Assembly: GCF_002386345.1 (NCBI RefSeq)
Contig: NZ_CP023507.1
Coordinates: 1,054,001 to 1,118,000 of the forward strand
Length of the DNA: 64,000 nucleotides
Direction: 5' to 3'
Origin: Streptococcus oralis
Lineage (GTDB): Bacteria > Bacillota > Bacilli > Lactobacillales > Streptococcaceae
Positions 37,467 through 46,017 of the stretch are shown piece after piece. The position numbers were made by a program, and so were the translations under genes. The notes below the pieces were generated by a model, which did no database searches, had not been told where the DNA came from, and saw only the letters and a program-made list of their open reading frames with translations. The number at the start of each line of letters is the position of its first letter. Position 1 is the stretch's first letter.

Positions 37467-38801
37467 TTTATTCTTACGTTTTGAAGGAGATTGAATAGCG
37501 ATCTTAACTTCAAAAATTGTTCCTCTAGGTTTGTTATCTTTTACGCTAATCGTTCCTCGTAAGGCATCTACGATTTGCTTGGCCAAGGATAGTCCAAGAC
37601 CAAAGCCACCTTTCTGACGAGTTCTTGCCTTGTCTACACGATAAAAACGGTCAAAGATTTTCTTCTTGTCAGCAGCTGAGATTCCAATTCCGTTATCCGT
37701 TACTGTTAGATAGAGGTGACGATCTGTAGCATGGACTATAAACTCAATTTTCCCATCTTCTTCAGTATACTTGATGGCATTGTCAAATAAGATGGTCATG
37801 AGCTGTTTTAGGAGCAACTGATCGGTCATAAAGGGACGATAAATCCGATTTTCATACTCAAAAATACGATCATTTTCAGAAGCAATCAACTCATAGTTAG
37901 CAAAGGTCGTCTTAAAGAACTGTGGTGATACTTCTGCTATTTCTGGTTTAATTCCATCATCGCGACGTGCAAGGTTGAGAAGATTGGTCGTGAGGAAGCG
38001 CATGTTGCGAACTTCTTCAAGACTGGAAGCGATACTTTCGCTGGATTCCATAATCGTTGCCTCTGGTTTTCGAAAGAGATTTTCTAAACGATTTTGTAAA
38101 ACGGCCAAAGGCGTTCTCAGTTCGTGACTCGCATTTTCAACAAAGGACTTCTGCTTTTGCATACTTTCCAGCAAGGGTTTGACACTGACACGTGCCAGAT
38201 AAACACTGGCAATTAAAGACAGGAGCCAGAAACTAGCCATGACTACAACAATTAAATGCTCGTGGTTTTGGCTGATTTGCTCGAGCTGGCTGGTATTGAT
38301 TAAAACCGCAGCATATTTGACGTTACTTGAGACGGAAGATGAGTTGGTTTCCATCAAAATCATCCGATAGGTTTCTTCCTGACCATAGCTATTGACAACT
38401 TGGATTTGGCGAATGTGATTCAACTCCTTTTTGTCCAGCTTGATCTTGTCCAAACCTAAAAAGCGATTGCCCAGTAAGAGCTGATTAAAATCCTTGTCAA
38501 AGAGCAAGACTTCCGTATTGGAGCTGACATTGGGCTTGATTTCAGCCTTGTTGGCATCCGCTGTTGCTGGTTGAATATCCTTAACCACTTCAGTTGCCCG
38601 ATTCAGGGCTAACTGGATAACCGCTTGGGGACTGCTACTAAGGGCTTGGAGTTTTTCATCTACAGAAGTGTAGAGACTCGAGTGCATGACCTGGAGGATA
38701 ATCAAGGTCATAGCAGAGAAGATCAGGGTGAACACTCCAAAGTTTCGAATGAAATAGCTGAAATCATCCGCATACCATGTTTTTTTTAGTTTATTGAACA
38801 T
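37464..38801 (-). CDS. ciaH: Sensor histidine kinase CiaH
   Basis: A 445-residue membrane kinase. Two helices (about 20-40 and 185-205) frame an extracellular sensor region. The phospho-acceptor is His 226 in ASHELRTPL; the ATPase part shows [15 protein letters not shown] and FGLGLSLAK. CiaRH controls competence, cell-wall stress and beta-lactam tolerance. It overlaps ciaR by 11 bases. Confidence 0.96.
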   Translation of the reverse strand: MFNKLKKTWYADDFSYFIRNFGVFTLIFSAMTLIILQVMHSSLYTSVDEKLQALSSSPQAVIQLALNRATEVVKDIQPATADANKAEIKPNVSSNTEVLLFDKDFNQLLLGNRFLGLDKIKLDKKELNHIRQIQVVNSYGQEETYRMILMETNSSSVSSNVKYAAVLINTSQLEQISQNHEHLIVVVMASFWLLSLIASVYLARVSVKPLLESMQKQKSFVENASHELRTPLAVLQNRLENLFRKPEATIMESSESIASSLEEVRNMRFLTTNLLNLARRDDGIKPEIAEVSPQFFKTTFANYELIASENDRIFEYENRIYRPFMTDQLLLKQLMTILFDNAIKYTEEDGKIEFIVHATDRHLYLTVTDNGIGISAADKKKIFDRFYRVDKARTRQKGGFGLGLSLAKQIVDALRGTISVKDNKPRGTIFEVKIAIQSPSKRKNK

Positions 38802-39465
38802 CTTTTAAAATATACCCGACACTACGCAAGGTTTGAAGATTTTCAGCAAAGGCTGTTCCCTTCAATTTCTTACGAACTTTTGAGACATAGACTTCTACAA
38901 CGGAAATCGTCGTATCGCTATCAAATCCCCATAGACGGTCAAAAATTTGCGTCTTAGGAAGAATAACATTTTGATTTTGAAGGAAGTAAACCAATAATTC
39001 AAACTCTTTTCCGAGTAGTTCCACAGGAGTGTCTTCCACCTTCACTTCATTCGTTGAAAGGTTGACGACAATATCTCCATAGGTCAAGGTGTTTTCGTTA
39101 AACTTACCTGAACGTTTGAGAAGGGCTTGGATTCGCATTTTGAGTTCTTCAAGGTAGAAAGGTTTGGTGAGGTAGTCATCCGCTCCAAGCTCAAAACCGT
39201 GTCCCTTGTCATCCAAACTCTCTTTGGCAGTCATGATAAGGACTGGTGTCGTGATTCCTTTTTCACGCAATTCTTTCAAGACTTGGAACCCATTTTTTTC
39301 CGGCAACATCAGGTCAAGCAAAATCAAGTCATAAACGCCACTTTCAGCTTCGTAGAGACCTTCTTCTCCATCAAAGACCTGCATGACATCTGCAAAATCA
39401 TCCAAAAAGTCAAATACTGAGTTTGACAGACCCAGGTCATCTTCTACTAATAAGATTTTTATCAT
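38791..39465 (-). CDS. ciaR: Response regulator CiaR
   Basis: A 224-residue OmpR-type regulator. The phospho-acceptor is Asp 51 in [13 protein letters not shown], with Asp 9/10 and the switch Lys in LTKPF. The C-terminal winged helix ends [14 protein letters not shown]...LRSVGYIL. Known CiaR sites are TTTAAG direct repeats; a partial one lies in its own promoter. It is followed by ciaH. Confidence 0.97.
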   Translation of the reverse strand: MIKILLVEDDLGLSNSVFDFLDDFADVMQVFDGEEGLYEAESGVYDLILLDLMLPEKNGFQVLKELREKGITTPVLIMTAKESLDDKGHGFELGADDYLTKPFYLEELKMRIQALLKRSGKFNENTLTYGDIVVNLSTNEVKVEDTPVELLGKEFELLVYFLQNQNVILPKTQIFDRLWGFDSDTTISVVEVYVSKVRKKLKGTAFAENLQTLRSVGYILKDVQ

Positions 39466-39491
39466 CAGAAACTCCTCCTTCTTATGATTAT

Positions 39492-39513
39492 TATACCAAA
39501 ATTGCCTTAAAAA
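39492..39513 (-). promoter_or_regulatory. ciaRH promoter with a partial CiaR direct repeat
   Basis: Minus strand: TTTAAG-GCAAT-TTTGGT then TATAAT at 39492-39497. The first half matches the CiaR repeat TTTAAG-N5-TTTAAG; the second matches only in TTT. The T-run of the pepN terminator runs into the first half-site. Confidence 0.45.
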
Positions 39514-39516
39514 AAA

Positions 39517-39555
39517 CTCAACTCTCTCTTCTTTTCAGATAGAAAGTTGAGTTTT
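39517..39555 (-). terminator. Terminator of pepN
   Basis: AACTCAACT and AGTTGAGTT arms followed by eight Ts on the minus strand, merging into the ciaRH promoter. Confidence 0.8.
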
Positions 39556-39571
39556 TGTTTACATAAACGAA

Positions 39572-42118
39572 TTAAGCTTTAGCATATTGGGCTACAACAG
39601 CTTCTACTGCAGCTTTTTCACGCTTAATCAAGTCAACACGCGCTGCGATATCCTTGATCCCCATGCGGATATTACGGCTAAGAGCTAGGTCAGAAAGTTG
39701 TGGTTCAAAGAATTCCTTGTACTCTGCCAAGCGTTGCTCTGTTTTAAAGATATGTGATGGGAAGATGACAAAGCTGTCAAAGCTCATGTCGCCACCAAGA
39801 GCTGCCTTGATCCAATCCCAGTTTTCGCGCGCCCATACCCAAACAGTCTCTTGAGTTGCTTGGTGTCCGAGGAATTGGAGGTACCATGAAGAAAGGTCTT
39901 GAGGTTTGACCACAAATTTGTCCTTCCATGAACTAATCAAGGTTTGGATATTGTCAGCATCTGTACTGTAGGCTAGAGCAGCTGCCAACTGGCGTTTGAA
40001 GACCGCATCCGTCGCATGAGTGTAGAGGTCCAGATAAGTTGCGACCAAGTCCTTGGTCTCATGGTGTTTCATCTCATTGATGAGAACTTGTGCACGGATG
40101 GCTGCTGGAAGTCCTGCAAGGTTCTCCTTATGAGCTGCAAAGATTTGACTAGCGACTTGACTAGCTTCTGCATCATTGGAGCGAATCATCATAGAAACGG
40201 CCAGCTGACGAACCAATTCATCCTCATCTGATTCTCCGTCTTTAGCTTCAAAACCAAGACGGTCATAGTTATGACGAGCCAATTTAGCAACCAGACTGTT
40301 AAAGGCTTTCTCAGCTTCTGTACCTTCATCGATAAAGCGTTCAAGGGCAGCAATCACTTGAGAAACAGCTGAAACAACAAGGTAAGACTCTTCCTTAGCA
40401 AGTTTATCAAGGACTGGGAGCAAGTCAGCATAAGAAATGTGCCCTGCTTCAGCAAGCAGACGACGTTCTTGGACGATTTGCAGTTTGCTTGTGTTATCAA
40501 GTGACTCTAGCTCAGCAAGAACAGCATCTAACAAGTCTCCTTGATAGTCTGTAATGTAGTGGGCTGTATTTTCAGTGTTAAGGCGAAGTGCTCCTTTATT
40601 TTCAGCAAGAAGAGCGGCGTAGCCAGGAATTTCGATACTTTCAGTTTCAAGTGTATCTGGTAGACCTTTCCAGTTGCTGTTGAGTGGCACTACCCAGAGG
40701 CGGTTCTTGTCTTCATGCTCACCGATAAAGAATTGTTTTTGTGAAATCTTCAAGACATCATTTTCAACTTTGACAGTGAGAACTGGGTAACCAGGTTGTT
40801 CCAACCAAGAGTCCATGAAGGCTGCAACATCACGACCTGATGCTTGTCCGAGAGCATTCCAAAGGTCACGACCGATGGTATTGCTGTACTGGTGTTTTTC
40901 AAAGTAGGCATGCAATCCTTTAGCGAAATCCGCATCACCTAGCCAACGACGAAGCATGTGCATGAGACGGCTTCCTTTAGCATAGACGATAGCGCCATCA
41001 AAGAGCGTATTGATTTCATCTGGGTGTTTGACTTCGACATGGACAGACTGAACGCCATCCGTCGCGTCACGTTTAAGCGCCGCTGGAACTCCACCTGTTT
41101 GGAAGTCTTCAAAGATATTCCAACTTGGCTCGATGGCATCCACACAGACGTATTCCATCATGTTTGCGAAGCTTTCATTAAGCCAAAGATCATCCCACCA
41201 TTTCATAGTCACGAGGTTACCAAACCATTGGTGAGCCAACTCATGTGCCACAACAAGGGCAACTTGTTGTCGACTAGCAAAGGTTGAGTTCTCATCCACA
41301 ACCAAGTAAACTTCACGATAAGTCACAAGACCCCAGTTTTCCATAGCACCTGCTGAGAAGTCAGGAAGGGCGATGTGAAGTGATTGAGGGATTGGGTACT
41401 TAACTCCGTAGTAATCTTCATAAAACTCGATAGAGCGAACGGCGATGTCCAGTGAGAAATCAAGGTTGGATAATGGGTGAGCTTTGGTTGAGTAGACACC
41501 TACAAGGGTACCGTTTTTAGTTTTAGCGGTCACACCTTGCAAATCACCTGCTACAAAGGCCAACAAGTAAGAAGACATACGAGGTGTTGTCGCAAACTTC
41601 CAGATGCCTGTTTCCTTACGGTTTTCCACATCAATTTCTGGCATGTTTGACAAGGCCACTTCACCTTCTGCTTGGTCAAAACGTAGAGCGAGGTCAAAAG
41701 TCGCTTTTGCTTCTGGCTCATCCACACATGGGAAGGCTTCGCGCGCAAAATGGCTCTCGAACTGAGTAGACAAGACTTCCTTCTTGACTCCATCAACTGT
41801 GTAGTAAGAAGGGTAAATACCTGTCATGTTGTCTGTGATTTTTCCTGAAAAAGCGATGACTAATTCAACTTGACCAGCCTCAGCCAATTCGATATGAAGG
41901 GCTTCATTGTCATGGTCAACTGTAAATGGACGAGCTTGACCTGCAACTTCCACAGAAGTGATTTCCAAGTCTTTTTGGTGAAGGGAAATACGATCACTCT
42001 GTGCTTGACCAGTAATGGTTACCTTCCCGGAAAAGGTCTTGGTCTCACGACTCAAGTCTAAAAATAAATCATAATGTTCAGGAACAAATTGGGTAATAAA
42101 ATGTTCAACTGCTTGCAT
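39572..42118 (-). CDS. pepN: Aminopeptidase N (M1 family)
   Basis: An 848-residue lysyl-type aminopeptidase. The exopeptidase motif GAMEN is at residues 257-261 and the zinc site HELAH at 292-296, followed by WLNESFANMMEY. It is cytosolic in lactic acid bacteria and finishes peptide breakdown for nutrition. It is directly upstream of ciaRH, as in pneumococcus. Confidence 0.97.
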   Translation of the reverse strand: MQAVEHFITQFVPEHYDLFLDLSRETKTFSGKVTITGQAQSDRISLHQKDLEITSVEVAGQARPFTVDHDNEALHIELAEAGQVELVIAFSGKITDNMTGIYPSYYTVDGVKKEVLSTQFESHFAREAFPCVDEPEAKATFDLALRFDQAEGEVALSNMPEIDVENRKETGIWKFATTPRMSSYLLAFVAGDLQGVTAKTKNGTLVGVYSTKAHPLSNLDFSLDIAVRSIEFYEDYYGVKYPIPQSLHIALPDFSAGAMENWGLVTYREVYLVVDENSTFASRQQVALVVAHELAHQWFGNLVTMKWWDDLWLNESFANMMEYVCVDAIEPSWNIFEDFQTGGVPAALKRDATDGVQSVHVEVKHPDEINTLFDGAIVYAKGSRLMHMLRRWLGDADFAKGLHAYFEKHQYSNTIGRDLWNALGQASGRDVAAFMDSWLEQPGYPVLTVKVENDVLKISQKQFFIGEHEDKNRLWVVPLNSNWKGLPDTLETESIEIPGYAALLAENKGALRLNTENTAHYITDYQGDLLDAVLAELESLDNTSKLQIVQERRLLAEAGHISYADLLPVLDKLAKEESYLVVSAVSQVIAALERFIDEGTEAEKAFNSLVAKLARHNYDRLGFEAKDGESDEDELVRQLAVSMMIRSNDAEASQVASQIFAAHKENLAGLPAAIRAQVLINEMKHHETKDLVATYLDLYTHATDAVFKRQLAAALAYSTDADNIQTLISSWKDKFVVKPQDLSSWYLQFLGHQATQETVWVWARENWDWIKAALGGDMSFDSFVIFPSHIFKTEQRLAEYKEFFEPQLSDLALSRNIRMGIKDIAARVDLIKREKAAVEAVVAQYAKA

Positions 42119-42238
42119 AGTTTTCTCCTATTCTAAGTTTAAGAGTTTTACTCTTCTTCAAACAAACTTATTATATCATGTTTTGCTTTAGAAAAAAGGA
42201 TTGGACGGTAATTTCCAAAACTTTCTTCCTTCTGCAGT

Positions 42239-42679
42239 CTACAGTGGGTAGACCTTGCGAAATTCTTCCAAAACGACCTTGCTGTCAGGCGTAAAAGGCA
42301 GCCCAGCTTCCCTCATCCACTCGGTGAAACAGTCTTCATGAACCTGACGCCAATAGGCTAAAGATTTGTCTCCCTCACCTTCCTTATAGGCATGGTCTGC
42401 AGAAACTTGATTGAAATGCTGAACGGAGACCTTAGTAATTTCGACAATGCAGACAGCCTGATTTTGACTGTCTAAAATGACATCGAAGGTCCCTTCTTGC
42501 GGAAGAGGTTCGTCCTCTATTGCGTAGAGGTCGTAGGCTGAGGCGGTTGCTGTCTTTTCGCCTTTTAAAACCAAACCTGCCAAGAGATCGCCTTCCACTC
42601 CAAAAGCCCAGGCATCTATCTCATCTCCAATCGAGGGGTTAATTTGCTTATACGCATTCCACATTTCTTGCGGTGTCAT
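42239..42679 (-). CDS. ASCH-domain protein
   Basis: A 146-residue ASCH (YqfB-like) protein with WAFGVEGDLLAGLVLKGEKTATASA and the acidic FDVILDSQNQAVCIVEI. ASCH domains have a PUA-like beta barrel and bind RNA or nucleosides; some hydrolyse N4-acetylcytidine. It overlaps the PEP-barrel gene by four bases and is the last gene of the 42.2-44.9 kb operon. Confidence 0.85.
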   Translation of the reverse strand: MTPQEMWNAYKQINPSIGDEIDAWAFGVEGDLLAGLVLKGEKTATASAYDLYAIEDEPLPQEGTFDVILDSQNQAVCIVEITKVSVQHFNQVSADHAYKEGEGDKSLAYWRQVHEDCFTEWMREAGLPFTPDSKVVLEEFRKVYPL

Positions 42680-43527
42680 GGGTTGCTCCTTTGTAATTTT
42701 TTACTCACTTCTTTTACACGTTTGAGATGGTCTGGATGATCAATCTCTAAATTAAAAATCTCTGGAATAGAACTGTAGTGGATAATACACTTGATACCCA
42801 TCTGATTCATTTTTTGTATGAAAGAAGCATTCAGATAGCCTGCTACAGCAAAGTCAATCTTTTTCATCCTTGCTTTATCCTGCATGTCTCTCAGCATATC
42901 TAACATTATTGGACTTTCCATATCATGCCATTGACTGTTTCTCACAGTCGCAAAAACAAAAGAAGTCAAATCATTCATTCCAACTATAATCTTTGAAATA
43001 CCAGTTTCCAGTATCCTGTCCAAGTCAAAATATGCTGACGGTAATTCAATCATTGTACCGACTTTTCCAGTAAAACCATGCTCACGCAATACTCTAATAG
43101 CTTGTTTTAATTGGTCGGCATCATTGACAAAAGGAAAAATAACAGACAGATTAGGATTGGTTTGATAAACTTCTGTAACGACATGTGCCTCAGCCTGAAA
43201 TTCATTCGGACACGCCAGCAAACGCCTTATCCCTCTATATCCAAACAAGGGATGATTTTCATCAAAATGCTCTTTAGTCCCCTCTAAACAATTAGCTTCT
43301 GTATTTGTTAACTCTGAAAAACGATACCAAACCTCTTCATCTGAGTACAAGGAGCAAATGGTATCTAGATAATCTTTTACAAATTGCTGACAACTTGGTA
43401 ATAGGATGTTTTGATTAAGCTCTCTCAGTAAGTATTCTCCACGAATCATACCGACGTGGTGCAATAACTGAGGATACACTTTTTCAACAATTTGTTCTCC
43501 ACTAAGGACAAGTTGGTTTCTCATCAT
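42676..43527 (-). CDS. Stand-alone PEP-synthase-like TIM-barrel protein lacking the catalytic Cys
   Basis: A 283-residue protein matching only the C-terminal PEP/pyruvate-binding barrel of PEP synthase, PPDK and PtsI. Seen: VWYRFSELTNTEANCLEG (Arg 69), HPLFGYRGIRRLL (92-104), FPFVNDADQL, GTMIELPSAYFDLD (157-170) and VGMNDLTSFVFA (182-193). The usual catalytic CG motif is replaced by FAVAG (Ala 229), and neither the ATP-grasp nor the swivelling His domain is present. It may bind PEP or pyruvate without the full reaction. It overlaps the Nudix gene by 26 bases. Either of two adjacent ATGs could start it. Confidence 0.75.
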   Translation of the reverse strand: MMRNQLVLSGEQIVEKVYPQLLHHVGMIRGEYLLRELNQNILLPSCQQFVKDYLDTICSLYSDEEVWYRFSELTNTEANCLEGTKEHFDENHPLFGYRGIRRLLACPNEFQAEAHVVTEVYQTNPNLSVIFPFVNDADQLKQAIRVLREHGFTGKVGTMIELPSAYFDLDRILETGISKIIVGMNDLTSFVFATVRNSQWHDMESPIMLDMLRDMQDKARMKKIDFAVAGYLNASFIQKMNQMGIKCIIHYSSIPEIFNLEIDHPDHLKRVKEVSKKLQRSNP

Positions 43528-44002
43528 TCACCTTCCAATTCATGTAAGAAGTCTTATCCAGTTCTGGAAATTCTAATAATTCAGACTTAACCTTCAAGAC
43601 TAATGGTGATGCATTTTCTTCTGTGATTTTCTGAATATCCATCCAAACATATCCGAGTGAATCATTCGCACCATCAGAGACAGCTTCAGAAATCGTGACT
43701 TGAGCTTCCTTCTCGTTGACCTCAATATCATAAAATGCCATGATATGGTGAACCATAAAATTTTTTAACTCTTCCCTGACGAAAACATCGTAGATTCGAG
43801 GATTGGAGTAGCTTCTAACAGTATATCCCGTCTCTTCCATAACTTCTCTAATCAGCGTTTCCGTCAATCCTTCCCCAAGTTGCTGACTACCACCTGGTAA
43901 ATCATAACGATGTTGATAAGGGCCCCTCGTTTTTTCAATGCAGAGTAACTTCCCATTTTCAAAGCAAACAGCATAGACTCCAAAGTGTTTTTTGATTTCC
44001 AT
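43502..44002 (-). CDS. Nudix hydrolase
   Basis: A 166-residue Nudix protein with an exact Nudix box (GGSQQLGEGLTETLIREV then MEETGY; G-x5-E-x7-REUxEExGU). It starts with EIKKHFGVYAVCFENGKLL and has an AGGAGG site 6 bases upstream. Substrates are probably nucleotide derivatives, but are not predictable from sequence. It lies between the SDR (10-base gap) and the PEP-barrel protein (26-base overlap). Confidence 0.88.
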   Translation of the reverse strand: MEIKKHFGVYAVCFENGKLLCIEKTRGPYQHRYDLPGGSQQLGEGLTETLIREVMEETGYTVRSYSNPRIYDVFVREELKNFMVHHIMAFYDIEVNEKEAQVTISEAVSDGANDSLGYVWMDIQKITEENASPLVLKVKSELLEFPELDKTSYMNWKVNDEKPTCP

Positions 44003-44012
44003 CCAACTCCTC

Positions 44013-44711
44013 CTACTTCAAAGACCAGCCACCATCTATTGTCAAAATTTGTCCCTGCATGGCGCTCGCTTTTCCACTTGCTAAGAAAAGGCTAATTTCT
44101 GCTACTTCCTCTGGCTCAATCCAGCGCTTGATTGGCGTTTCACTAGCTACCCAGTCAGCTAAGCCACCTGGTTCAAAGTCCGCAGCGGTCATAGCTGTCT
44201 TGACTGCCCCTGGAGCAATCCCATAGACCTGAATACCTGCCTCTGCATAGTCTAGAGCCAACTGCTTGGTAAAGCCAACTAAGGCGTGCTTAGACGAGGT
44301 ATAGGCGTGACCACCTCCGCCAGCTAGACTTGAAGCAATCGAACACATATTGATGATGATTCCTTTTTTATTTTCCAGCATTTGCGTCAAATAATAACGA
44401 GTCAACTCAACAGGAGTCATATAGTTGATTTCAAAAATCTCTTGAATTTCCTGGGCTGATTGTTCCAGTAAGGGTTTGTAAGCATCCAAAACTCCTGCAG
44501 TATTACATAAAACATCCACCTGAGGGCACCAGTCAAAAACAGGTTTCAAGTCTAAGATCAAATCTCTCTGTAAAAAGTGAAAATCACCCTCCAAGAGTGG
44601 ATTTTCACCTTGGTCCACTCCATATACTTGATAGCCATTCTCTAAAAAGAGTCGAGCTTGAGCCAGACCAATCCCTGAACTCACTCCCGTAATCAATACA
44701 CGTCTAGTCAT
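44013..44711 (-). CDS. Short-chain dehydrogenase/reductase
   Basis: A 232-residue SDR. Cofactor motif TGVSSGIG, DVLCNTAG and the catalytic Ser (MCSIASS), Tyr and Lys (YTSSKHALVG) are intact. It is often labelled 3-oxoacyl-ACP reductase-like, but the substrate is unknown. Its ATG overlaps the end of the broken Tad2-like gene by eight bases, so translation was probably coupled to it. Confidence 0.88.
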   Translation of the reverse strand: MTRRVLITGVSSGIGLAQARLFLENGYQVYGVDQGENPLLEGDFHFLQRDLILDLKPVFDWCPQVDVLCNTAGVLDAYKPLLEQSAQEIQEIFEINYMTPVELTRYYLTQMLENKKGIIINMCSIASSLAGGGGHAYTSSKHALVGFTKQLALDYAEAGIQVYGIAPGAVKTAMTAADFEPGGLADWVASETPIKRWIEPEEVAEISLFLASGKASAMQGQILTIDGGWSLK

Positions 44712-44940
44712 GCACTTCTACCCAATCTGTCGCCAAAACATCACAAGGTGTCGGACTCCACATGGAAAAACCTTCTCCCTCCCCAGACACGTTGATTAGG
44801 AAATAAGGCGTCACTTCAAGTGCAACCCCGTTTTGCTCGATAGTGTCAAAAAGCTGAACATAGTTTTCAGCCCCTCCTCAACCAGTTCGTACATATTTTT
44901 TCTTGGCCTTTAATCCAGGCAGGATTTCTTCAAAAGTCAT
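44704..44940 (-). pseudogene. Tad2-like / DUF2829 small gene broken by an in-frame TGA
   Basis: The minus strand has a good start (AAGGAG, then ATG 44938-44940) and reads MTFEEILPGLKAKKKYVRTG, then TGA at 44878-44880, then continues GGAENYVQLFDTIEQNG, ALEVTPYFLINVSGEGEGF and SMWSPTPCDVLATDWVEVHD before TAG. The 78-codon frame matches the DUF2829/Thoeris anti-defence 2 fold family: FEEAL start, conserved GW, and the ending LATDWVEV. The stop falls where the family has Trp (TGG to TGA, one base). No frameshift is seen in the remaining 57 codons, so the change looks recent. Confidence 0.75.
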
Positions 44941-45053
44941 GATGTTCTCCTTCAATTCTACATTCTTCATTTAATTATAACAAAAAACCGTTTTCCAACG
45001 GCTTTTTGACTGTATCTTAGTTCAATAAAACAAATAGCTATCCAATTTTTTAA

Positions 45054-45869
45054 TTATTTCAGTTCAATTAATTTATTGTAGATTTTCTCAGTCAGTTCTT
45101 TCTGTTGCGCTCCTGTTAAATGGTGCGAAGTGCGAATTAATATGGTTCCATAAACATAGTGGGATCCCGGATTTAAAGCAGTTCCATCAAAAGCACTAAT
45201 ATAAGTATTGCGCTTTTCTGCATCTTCTTTTGTCTTATAAACTTCTATATTTCCACCAGCATCATTACCTTTTTGAACAATATCTGAGCCTTCTACAGAT
45301 TCATTCACTTGCTTGTCAACGAAATATACAGACGCTGTATATCCTCCTTGTTTATTTAATTTTTTATTAGGGTCATTATCCTCCGTAACAGATTGTACTC
45401 CAGTAATTGATTCAATTTCTTTGAGTCTTTCTTCAATAAAAGAACTAGAAGGATTTGTAATTTGTTTTAATTGAAGAATGCTATTTTGATAGTGAGTCAA
45501 TTTTTCAGACAAATTCTTTTTTGTTTCACTATAATCTAATGGTTGACTTAATTCTTCAATTTGCTTCTCAATCTTAGCAGTCGCTTTCTCCATTTCTGGT
45601 TCTTTACGAAGTGAATCTTTGCTATCCTTTATAGTTGATTTCAATTCTTCCAATGTCTTAGAATCAAGAGGTTCTTCATTATTCTCAATAACCTTTTCAG
45701 CCTCAGCTATTTGATCTTCAACTTCTTTATTCTTTTCATTTAAATCCTTTACTACATCTTCAAACTTAGTTACAGCAGCTTGATGAGGCGCATAGGATAA
45801 GAAATAGTATCCTGTTGCCAAACCTAAAGCAATAAAAGTAATAAGCCCAACAATCATTGATTTCTTCAT
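45054..45869 (-). CDS. Membrane-anchored coiled-coil protein of unknown function (EbhA-like label)
   Basis: A 271-residue protein. One N-terminal hydrophobic segment (about 4-25, MIVGLITFIALGLATGYYFL) without lipobox suggests an anchored extracellular protein. Residues 35-155 are strongly helical and charged (coiled-coil-like); the C-terminal part (about 160-271) is a folded domain with YTASVYFVDKQV, YVYGTILIRTS and SHHLTGAQQ. I do not recognise a function. GAGGAG precedes the ATG. It lies alone between the SDR operon and lytB. Confidence 0.75.
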   Translation of the reverse strand: MKKSMIVGLITFIALGLATGYYFLSYAPHQAAVTKFEDVVKDLNEKNKEVEDQIAEAEKVIENNEEPLDSKTLEELKSTIKDSKDSLRKEPEMEKATAKIEKQIEELSQPLDYSETKKNLSEKLTHYQNSILQLKQITNPSSSFIEERLKEIESITGVQSVTEDNDPNKKLNKQGGYTASVYFVDKQVNESVEGSDIVQKGNDAGGNIEVYKTKEDAEKRNTYISAFDGTALNPGSHYVYGTILIRTSHHLTGAQQKELTEKIYNKLIELK

Positions 45870-45975
45870 TTTAAACTCCTCAATTTATAAATAATCTCCT
45901 CTATATTTTAATATATTGTTTTAAATATTTCAAGTGTAAAAAGCTATAGAATCAACTTATTGCCAGATATACAAA

Positions 45976-46005
45976 AACGATAACCACTTTTCAGTAGTTA
46001 TCGTT
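45976..46005 (-). terminator. Terminator of lytB
   Basis: AACGATAAC and GTTATCGTT arms, followed by TTTTTG on the minus strand, 12 bases after the lytB stop. Confidence 0.8.
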
Positions 46006-46017
46006 GATTTCTTTTGA

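Noticed and set aside
44878..44880. TGA as recoded selenocysteine or tryptophan
   Set aside because: No selenocysteine hairpin was seen after it and streptococci read TGA as stop; a point mutation of TGG is simpler.
45054..45869. Lipoprotein call for the coiled-coil protein
   Set aside because: No Cys follows the hydrophobic N-terminus, so it is a membrane-anchored rather than lipidated protein.
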